DNA of 17,677 bases from assembly GCA_001275005.1 (NCBI GenBank), contig JWZX01002442.1:1-17677 (forward strand). The letters are read 5' to 3'. Each line of letters opens with the position of its first letter. The stretch's first letter is position 1. This document shows, piece by piece, positions 8,353 through 14,698 of the stretch. The notes below the pieces were generated by a model, which was given only the letters and a program-made list of their open reading frames with translations, did not search any database and had not been told where the DNA came from. A program made the translations under genes and the position numbers. This DNA is from Chrysochromulina tobinii (lineage: Eukaryota; Haptophyta; Prymnesiales; Chrysochromulinaceae).

Positions 8353-9909
8353 ATGCCGATATCTGTTGGACTGATCGTTGCTTTGAGCGCGACAGTTCAA
8401 GCGGAGCTACGCGCGAACGGAGAGCCCCGCGCAAGATGCGCCGCGCGCTACGACAGCACGAGCAAAGACGATGCGAGTCCCGCCCTGCGCGATGCGTATG
8501 CGTCCTTCTTCCTCACAGGCAAGGGCCAATTCTGGGGCTCAGCATTCCACGTGGAACGCTTCATCGATGCTGTCAAGGAAGCAGCGGTAAAAGTGTCGGC
8601 TAATCACAACCACACACTGCTCGTGGATGTAGGCGCGGCACCCTACAACACCCTTGGCGGCGACATCTCGCACACGCTCACATTCGCCAAGCACTGGCCG
8701 AGCTCCAGTGGCGCGACGATCATGGCGTTCGAGCCCGGACAGCATCCATTCAATCGGCTTGTGAAGTCTGTCGAGGACCAGGTAGGCATCAAGGCCACGA
8801 AGACCCTCAAGTCGGCATCTCCCCCTCACCTCCAGGCGCTGGGGCGGGCATCACAGGGGGCGAGCACCGCAGGGGCATATGGCAGCGTAGACGCTATGGG
8901 CAAAAAGGCAGAGCCCACCACTGCCGTTATTGAGGCCGGCGGGCGCGAGTGGATCGTGCTTCGGAACGCGCCGGTTAGCGACCGTCAGCGCAGTGTCATT
9001 ATCGGCAACCAGCCGCAGGCGGGTGACAACACCGCGTCGCTCGAGCCACACTACCAGTCGGGATATAATCACCGGACGGTGCGCTCGCTCACACTCGACG
9101 CCGAGATGCGCCGGCGCGGCCTGTCGCAGCACGAGATCCTCATTCTCAAGGTGGATGTGGAGGGTCACGAGATGCCTGTGCTCCAAGGCGCAGCCACGGC
9201 GATCGAGGAGAGGCGCGCACCTTTCATCCTTGTGGAGTACGGTGACAAGATGAGCCCCGCCATCTGGGATGCGATGAAGCGCCCCTTCAGCGCGGCCGCG
9301 GCAGCGCCGTCTTCGGCCGCGATGCCAGGCCTTTCCCTGTACTCGCTACAAAAGTGGGGTGACGAGCGCGGCTATGACAGCTTCCTACTCGGCGCTCAGG
9401 GGTCGCGGCCGGTGCTCATCGGCGTGACTGGGGCGCTCTGGCGCGAGGAGTACGAGGTGTGCCGCGACAAGAACCAAAAGTTTAGCAATGATGGGCGCAT
9501 GTGGAAGAACTTTTCGGCATGGAACCCTCGCTGGGAGGCCGTGTGCTGGTACGACGTGGCTCTCATCCTGCGCGAGCCGCGCAATCCGCAGCTGCGCAGT
9601 GCGCTCCTTGAGCGCAGCGCGCTGCCAACGCACTTCTGCCGCACTCTCAAGTCGGGATGGTACCCGACTTGGATCGACGAGAAACAGCCGCCCAACTTGT
9701 GCTGTGCACACGAGGTCCAGTTCCCGGAGAGAGGCGAAGTTTGCCACACCTTAAAGTCGTGTGACGCCCCGCCCCTGGTGCCTCGGATATTCCACGATCG
9801 GATCTCTTCGAAGCGCAATGGCGCCGCCTCGTTAGGCACACGGATCAAAAGGATGCTCTCGCAGACCAAGCAGACGGCTTCCTCAGAATTGCCCGTGCGC
9901 GTGCGCTGA
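8353..9909 (+). CDS. FkbM-family SAM-dependent methyltransferase with probable signal peptide
   Basis: A 518-residue protein from ATG 8353. The FkbM-type methyltransferase core is clear: SAM-binding motif I DVGAAPYNTLGG at 92-103, the acidic strand-2 motif FEPG at 126-129, and the signature KVDVEGHEMPVLQGA starting at 266. FkbM enzymes O-methylate sugars, glycolipids or polyketides; the substrate here cannot be told. The first 17 residues (MPISVGLIVALSATVQA) resemble a signal peptide, and sequons such as NHT and NFS suggest passage through the secretory pathway, which favours glycan methylation. The C-terminal 200 residues have several Cys and Trp and are not recognised. It lies 183 bp downstream of the polyketide loading gene on the same strand. 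The gap is short, so its promoter is compact or overlaps the 3' UTR of its neighbour. Confidence 0.85.
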   Translation: MPISVGLIVALSATVQAELRANGEPRARCAARYDSTSKDDASPALRDAYASFFLTGKGQFWGSAFHVERFIDAVKEAAVKVSANHNHTLLVDVGAAPYNTLGGDISHTLTFAKHWPSSSGATIMAFEPGQHPFNRLVKSVEDQVGIKATKTLKSASPPHLQALGRASQGASTAGAYGSVDAMGKKAEPTTAVIEAGGREWIVLRNAPVSDRQRSVIIGNQPQAGDNTASLEPHYQSGYNHRTVRSLTLDAEMRRRGLSQHEILILKVDVEGHEMPVLQGAATAIEERRAPFILVEYGDKMSPAIWDAMKRPFSAAAAAPSSAAMPGLSLYSLQKWGDERGYDSFLLGAQGSRPVLIGVTGALWREEYEVCRDKNQKFSNDGRMWKNFSAWNPRWEAVCWYDVALILREPRNPQLRSALLERSALPTHFCRTLKSGWYPTWIDEKQPPNLCCAHEVQFPERGEVCHTLKSCDAPPLVPRIFHDRISSKRNGAASLGTRIKRMLSQTKQTASSELPVRVR

Positions 9910-10258
9910 AAAATAGAGACTCCCGCACAGGCCTGACAGACGGAGAGCGCGCGCAGAGGACGGGGGGCCGCCGAAAGTCGGCCGCTTAAAAGAAGTACAC
10001 GAAGTGCGGGGCGGACGTTCGCGTTTCCTTATGAGTCGGTTCTTATATACGAATTACCGCCCCGACCGGTATGCGGTAATTCGCGTCGATTCCGTAATCC
10101 GCGCTTACCCCTTACCCTTTTTTGATTTTTCGGGTACCGTGGAGAGCTGCATCTCTAAAATTCAACAGTCGCGTGAACGCCACTGCCATTCGTGAGTAAG
10201 TCGCTTACATGTACTCGCGTCGTACTCCTCACAAAACGGTCACGTCACGCCTATCGCC
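9910..10258. other. Convergent intergenic region
   Basis: This 349-bp gap lies between two genes that converge, so it should mostly be 3' UTR. No gene was found. It is AT-richer than the genes, with a T-run near 10118-10128. The one clear structure is a hairpin at 10050-10083. Confidence 0.5.
10050..10083. repeat. Perfect 11-bp inverted repeat (hairpin)
   Basis: CGAATTACCGC at 10050-10060 pairs with GCGGTAATTCG at 10073-10083 across a 12-base loop. It lies about 140 bp after the FkbM stop codon, so it may be a 3' UTR structure or a protein-binding palindrome. Confidence 0.75.
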
Positions 10259-11023
10259 TTATTGCGTCGGTCCGGTTGTGTCACTGTCAGGCGGCAAGCC
10301 GCAAGCTGCAAGCACAGCATCCCACGTCGCCTCTGCTGTGTCTCCAAGCGCGATATCGTGCACTGCTCCACGCCCACGCAGCTCTTTGAGCAGCGGGACC
10401 GTGTGCTGATCGAAGGCGTCGAGCCGACGCTTGAGCGCCACACCCAGGTCCAAAGCGTGATGGCGTGGCGCAGGGGCGTCACAGTCCGCTTCGATCAGGT
10501 GCACATGTAATCCTCCGGGTGCACCAGCCACAGCGGGCATCGGGTACAAGGGATCGCCGCACGAGTCGCACACGCGCCGGTCGGCCACGCGGCGCTCCGC
10601 GTCTGGTCGCGAGAGTTCGAGGTGCAGAACTTGCGGTGTTGGCATGCCGAATTGCTGCAGCATGCGCAGCTGGTCGGACGTGCGTGGAAAATTGGACAGA
10701 ATGCAGATTCTTCCGGTGCTCAGAGCTCGTTGAATCCGAGGCTGCACGAGCGGTGCCACCAAAGAGCTCGGAAGCAAGTGACCAACTTCTGCGTTGTTGG
10801 CGGCGCGAGCTGCAATCTGCATGCCAACGTGCGTGTTGTGGCTGACTTCGGCGGCTGCAGCGACGCGCACCGAAAGGGGCTCGGCGGCACGAAGGCGCGC
10901 GCTGAGCAAGCGCGCGAAGAGCGGCGCCTCGGTGCCAGGGCGGCCGATCACCGCCACAGGCCCGCGGAACGCCCTCATCCTCCACCTCCTCCTCAAACGC
11001 GATGGCCTTTTTTCTGTGACCAT
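10259..11023 (-). CDS. Adenylate-kinase-like protein with altered P-loop
   Basis: A 254-residue protein from ATG 11021-11023 (or Met16 at 10978). The fold assignment rests on several adenylate kinase landmarks in order: a P-loop-like GRPGTEAP at 27-34 after a hydrophobic strand, VGHLLPSSLVAPLVQPRI (about 80-97) matching the GxLVPDxIVxxLVxxRI stretch, FPRT at 112-115 preceded by a hydrophobic strand, DRRVCDSCG at 148-156 at the LID, and a terminal helix with TVPLLKEL. Adenylate kinases interconvert ATP+AMP and 2 ADP. Key positions are changed: the Walker Lys of GxPGxGK is Ala33, the preceding Gly is Glu32, the usual LDGFPRT is LSNFPRT, and the Arg-Asp-Asp region is replaced by RHHAL. It is therefore probably a weak or inactive homologue, perhaps regulatory. 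A missing upstream exon could alter the N-terminus but not Ala33. Confidence 0.65.
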   Translation of the reverse strand: MVTEKRPSRLRRRWRMRAFRGPVAVIGRPGTEAPLFARLLSARLRAAEPLSVRVAAAAEVSHNTHVGMQIAARAANNAEVGHLLPSSLVAPLVQPRIQRALSTGRICILSNFPRTSDQLRMLQQFGMPTPQVLHLELSRPDAERRVADRRVCDSCGDPLYPMPAVAGAPGGLHVHLIEADCDAPAPRHHALDLGVALKRRLDAFDQHTVPLLKELRGRGAVHDIALGDTAEATWDAVLAACGLPPDSDTTGPTQ

Positions 11024-11294
11024 GAAATGTTTTCAGATAGCGCCGAGAATATTTTGGGGGCCGCACGAAAGCCTACCATAAAACAATCTGTCACCCGAAC
11101 CGCACAGCCACAGGACGTCCTATCTCTTAAGCCAGCACACTCGCGAGGACTCCCCGGCCCAGGGGACACATACATGTACACGGTGCCGCCCACGACAGAA
11201 GGTAGATCCGCTATACATGTAGTGTGTAGACCTTGGTATAGTGTTGTCAATCTGCCCTGGCACAGGATACGATGGCGGTTGAGTTGAGTTGAGT
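11024..11294. promoter_or_regulatory. Gap upstream of the adenylate-kinase-like gene
   Basis: No gene is seen in these 271 bases between two minus-strand genes, so they should hold the promoter of the adenylate-kinase-like gene and the 3' UTR of the SNARE gene. ATACATGTA, which contains the palindrome TACATGTA, occurs at 11170-11178 and 11213-11221. GAGTT repeats run up to 11295, and TGAGTT at 11290-11295 is inverted as AACTCA at 11297-11302, across the SNARE stop codon. Confidence 0.4.
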
Positions 11295-12215
11295 TCAACT
11301 CACCTCGATGACGGCGGGAACGGCGGGAACGGCGGCGGTGACGGCGGCGGCCTCGGAGGGGGCGGCGGGTGCGGCTTCGGCGGTGTATAGATGAATTGGA
11401 CTGCCGTAGGAGCGTGCGAGATGGCAAGTGAGTTCGTGTGTGTTTGTGGGCGCCATAGTGTGCGAGTGCTGGACTGCCCACCCGAGGGCCTCCAAAGGGG
11501 ATGCCCACCCGAGGGCCTCGCCCAATCCAAAGGGGCAGGGAACGCTGGGCACGCGGGCGGCGCACGCACAGTAAACGATGAACATGATCATGATGATCAA
11601 CGTGGCGATGATGACGTACATCAAAACCTTGTTCTTGAGGGCTCGCCGTCCCATGCCCTGCAGCATCTTTTTCGATTTGTCGAGGCCCGACATCGTCCCG
11701 GCAAGTGTGCCGCGCGCGTGCGCGATCGTCGCGCGCTGGTCGGCCAAGTCGGAGAGGATGGACTCGCCAATCTTCTCCGTCTCCAGCGCCGTCTGCACAG
11801 CGCCACGAATCTTATCGCTCGCATTGTTCAGCCGCTCGTTGGTCGCCATTAGCCGCGAGCGCTGGTTGTCCGCCTCCATGCGGAGCGTCGGGTCGAACGA
11901 TCGCAGCAGCTCGTCGCGGGCAGACTTTTCGGCCTTCCCTGACGTCTTCGCTGCGTTAAGTTTAGCCCGCATGTCCGCGATGCTCTTCTTGTAGTCCTTG
12001 GCCTTGGCTGCGAGCTGCTGCTTTGCCTCACCCGTCATGGATCGCGCTTCCATCTCCATACCCTGCACGATCTCCTCCGCCGCGGTGATACCTTCACCCG
12101 CCCTTTTGATAGTCGCCTCGCGCTCAACGCCAGGCAGCAACTGGTCAATGAGCTCAATGTCCGTCGTTGCCTTCTTTGCGGTGCCGAGATATTCTTTCTC
12201 GTAATGGTCAAACAT
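11295..12215 (-). CDS. VTI1: Vti1-type Qb-SNARE
   Basis: A 306-residue protein from ATG 12213-12215; the frame extends three codons further only to a GTG. The start MFDHYEKEY, the segment EARSM, the ARDELL region, and the SNARE helix from about QRSRLMATNERL through ETEKIGESILSDLADQRATIAHARGTL closely follow plant VTI11 as I recall it. The Gln of LADQR is the ionic zero-layer residue that makes it a Q-SNARE. A single C-terminal membrane span (VLMYVIIATLIIMIMFIVYC) ends near residue 216. Vti1 acts in fusion at the trans-Golgi, endosome and vacuole together with Qa, Qc and R partners. Family members normally stop just after the span; here about 90 residues follow. That tail contains a repeated GEALGW/LEALGW and may be partly an unspliced intron. 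The SNARE assignment is firm; the C-terminus is not. Confidence 0.9.
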   Translation of the reverse strand: MFDHYEKEYLGTAKKATTDIELIDQLLPGVEREATIKRAGEGITAAEEIVQGMEMEARSMTGEAKQQLAAKAKDYKKSIADMRAKLNAAKTSGKAEKSARDELLRSFDPTLRMEADNQRSRLMATNERLNNASDKIRGAVQTALETEKIGESILSDLADQRATIAHARGTLAGTMSGLDKSKKMLQGMGRRALKNKVLMYVIIATLIIMIMFIVYCACAARVPSVPCPFGLGEALGWASPLEALGWAVQHSHTMAPTNTHELTCHLARSYGSPIHLYTAEAAPAAPSEAAAVTAAVPAVPAVIEVS

Positions 12216-12917
12216 TTTCTGCACCGGAAGCGATGCAAACGGCCATCTATGTCAGCACGTGGCATCCGCACATTGGTATTGGCGTCCACGAGGTGCGGCA
12301 ACGTACCGTGGCGCTCATGGTGGCACAACTAAGTTCCCGGCGCTCTTGCGTCTTGTGTTCTTGACTCGCTGCAGGATAAGCGACGTTCATTCACAACACA
12401 CCAACAAGTAAGCCCAACACGTAAAGGACACACGAAATGAGACACATGCAGGCGGAGAGCTGAGAAACAGCCCAAAAAGAGAGAGTACGGCGAGACCCAT
12501 GTATGAACTCGGGAGGGAGGGCGCCCGCCGACATGGGCGGTGAACCCCCAGATGGGCGAGCCAAGGGGCAACGAGTAATATGACGTCGCGACCCCCTGAA
12601 GAGACGCCGACTCCGTCCGTCCTCGCGCACGCCAACAAGCGACGTTCACGATCGACGATCGCTGTGTTCACGTTCACTTCCTCTTGAAAAAAGTTAACTT
12701 GCCGAGCCCCGTGCTGGGGCTCGAGTTTTCCGTCGAGTTGAGCGTTACTTTCCGAGAGTCACCACGTCGCTCGCTTGCTCATGTCTCGACTCTCGTGTGT
12801 CGTGAACTCGTCTGAAGGTAACATGGAAGGTAAGTCCTTCGAAACAGCTTTAAAGTTCATGTTAAAGTTGCATGCGGTTATTGCGCTAGGACCTCGCGGG
12901 TCCGAGTCGCGCTCCCG
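12216..12917. other. Long gap between minus-strand genes
   Basis: These 702 bases separate the SNARE start from the stop of the next gene upstream. I see no coding region with family support. They should contain the SNARE promoter near 12216-12500 and the 3' UTR of the upstream gene at the right. Visible structures are a strong hairpin at 12703-12723, a doubled ACGATCG near 12649-12660, and TTAAAGTT repeated near 12850 and 12863. Confidence 0.5.
12703..12723. repeat. Stable GC hairpin, 8-bp stem
   Basis: CGAGCCCC at 12703-12710 pairs with GGGGCTCG at 12716-12723 across a five-base loop. Read on the minus strand it is followed by a T-run (complement of 12687-12692). It resembles a bacterial intrinsic terminator, but in a nuclear genome a 3' UTR structure is more likely. 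Confidence 0.7.
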
Positions 12918-14441
12918 CTACAGTGCGTGTCGCGTGTGCCGCCACGCTGCAAGGAGACACCCACGAGCACCAGGTCCGCGCTTTGAGGCGCCGTACCCGA
13001 AGACGAATGGCAACGGCGGTCTCGCAACGAAGAAGCCACGCATATTTGCTCCCCACGCTTGGCTCTTATTGTACAATAGGTGGTCCTTTCCATACTTGGC
13101 CCACACCTCTTTCATCGCGAGGTCGCCGTACGCCTTCTCGAGCTCCGCTAAATCGCCGTAGCCCTGCACGTGCCACATGCTCCGGTCGTAGAATGTGGGC
13201 GGGAACCCGGTCTCGTCGGTGAGCACGGCGGCCGAGCGGCGCAGCACATGCATGGACAGAGCAGGATCGCGCAGGTACGCCCACCCTAGCGCAGCAGCCT
13301 TGGTGAACGTGGCAAACATAGGGAGCGACGAGGACGAGGCCGGCGAGCGGCGGGCGGCGAGTAGCTCATCGATAAAGACGATATCGTCCTGTACCGTCCC
13401 AGCCCCAAGATAGCGGGTAGAGTACGTGAACTTTGTACCGTCGCTGCCGCTGATCGTGGCGATATTGGTGCCGGCGCGGCGCTCAATGGCGACAGGACTC
13501 AAGCCGAGCACGGCGAGGCAAGTGAGGAGCACCGGCACGATGCCAAAGGTCGCATTGAAGCCGGGGAAGTATCGCGATCCTTCGAAGATGGCGGGACTCA
13601 ATCGCCTTTCTTCGCTCCACGCGAAGTCGTGCCACTGCCAGTTCAAGAAGACGTCTGCTACAGCACGGACCATCGCCGTACGACAGCCTTCGGAGAAGAA
13701 ACAGGCCACGTCGCCAAAAGGCAGGCACGACGTGAGCATGAAATGCGGTGATTCAGGGAAAAAGGAGCGGGCGGTTAGCACGTCGAAGCCTGCAAACGGG
13801 TAGAAGACGGGTAGGCGGCGCATCCACGCTGGCAGCTCTGTCTCCGAAAAGTTCCGAAAGGCGCCGAGTTTGTGTGAGAGCTTCTTCGTATGGAAACTCG
13901 GGTCTACTCGCAGCTTGTCCCACGACTGCTTGGCCCAGCTGGCCATGGCCCCCACGAGGGGATCGCCGTCCTGATCACCCGAAACGGTAGCGTTGCCGAC
14001 ACTGGCGACGACTTCGCCGCCGCCGCTAGCGCCACGGATATCACGCTCAGCACGTATAGGACAGAGATCCTCCTTGAAGTGTACGGAATGACCTGGTAGC
14101 GTATAAACCCAGTTGGTAAAGTGCACGATAGGCACTGCATCGAAGGTGCTCCTGCCGCGAGGATGACCAATCGAGGATTGTACCACAAGGCAATAACCGG
14201 CACACCGCTCGTCGAGGCTACACCGTCGCTGCATCTCGGCTTCGTTCACATCAATGGAGCCATCTGCGGCAGCGCCTTTGCAAATCGGGCTGTGATAGTC
14301 TGGTTGCTTATGCCACGCTGTGGCATTGGTGGATGCTAGCTCGCCACAGCGCCGGTTTTTTGAGACGCTAGCGAAGCAGAATGGAGCCAACTTTGTGTAG
14401 TGCACGCACTGCGCAGAAGATCGGTCAGAGTTGCTGAGCAT
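12918..14441 (-). CDS. Uncharacterised cysteine-containing protein with YPFAGFD/FGYG motifs
   Basis: A 507-residue protein from ATG 14439-14441, with an in-frame stop 12 bases upstream. The first 100 residues are Cys-rich; CSLDERCAGYC resembles the Cys pattern of PAN/apple domains, but this is weak. The larger part carries LPVFYPFAGFDVLTARSFFP, then GIVPVLLTCLAVLGL, a DDIVFIDELL segment, FTKAAALG, LTDETGFPPTFYD and, near the end, PLPFVFGYG. This order resembles an uncharacterised bacterial protein type I recall (YPFSGPD...FFP near the start, a DDTG-FxxF segment, a final PLxFxxGY motif); I cannot name a Pfam entry. Sequons such as NAT and NFS would fit secretion, but no signal peptide is seen. 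The minus strand has a good splice acceptor (CTTCTGCGCAG) just inside the start, so the true first exon may lie upstream. No function is proposed. Confidence 0.65.
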   Translation of the reverse strand: MLSNSDRSSAQCVHYTKLAPFCFASVSKNRRCGELASTNATAWHKQPDYHSPICKGAAADGSIDVNEAEMQRRCSLDERCAGYCLVVQSSIGHPRGRSTFDAVPIVHFTNWVYTLPGHSVHFKEDLCPIRAERDIRGASGGGEVVASVGNATVSGDQDGDPLVGAMASWAKQSWDKLRVDPSFHTKKLSHKLGAFRNFSETELPAWMRRLPVFYPFAGFDVLTARSFFPESPHFMLTSCLPFGDVACFFSEGCRTAMVRAVADVFLNWQWHDFAWSEERRLSPAIFEGSRYFPGFNATFGIVPVLLTCLAVLGLSPVAIERRAGTNIATISGSDGTKFTYSTRYLGAGTVQDDIVFIDELLAARRSPASSSSLPMFATFTKAAALGWAYLRDPALSMHVLRRSAAVLTDETGFPPTFYDRSMWHVQGYGDLAELEKAYGDLAMKEVWAKYGKDHLLYNKSQAWGANMRGFFVARPPLPFVFGYGASKRGPGARGCLLAAWRHTRHAL

Positions 14442-14698
14442 GCCCCGCGTGAGTCAAGTGGACCGGCCGGCGAGTCTTGTGGGTTCTCAGCGTGCTTTCA
14501 CCGCGAACTAATAAGGGGCAGTACTCGCGAACTCAGCGTCACAACGGCCAAACTGAAAAAAGTCGACGGCGGTGAGAGTGTTCAGAGTCTCGTGGTTTCG
14601 AGACTCGGGCACAGTTTGAGTATAGCCGCACGGCGCGTGGGCGCGCTCAGGACGGCGGCCGTTTCAAGCCGAGCGGGTAAGCGCAAGGCCCCGAAAGA
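14442..14698. promoter_or_regulatory. Intergenic region between divergent genes
   Basis: These 257 bases lie between two start codons pointing apart and should carry both promoters. The minus strand contains no ATG here. An 8-bp perfect stem, GAGTCTCG at 14585-14592 and CGAGACTC at 14599-14606 with a six-base loop, sits about 95 bases before the plus-strand start. No TATA box is evident. Confidence 0.45.
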
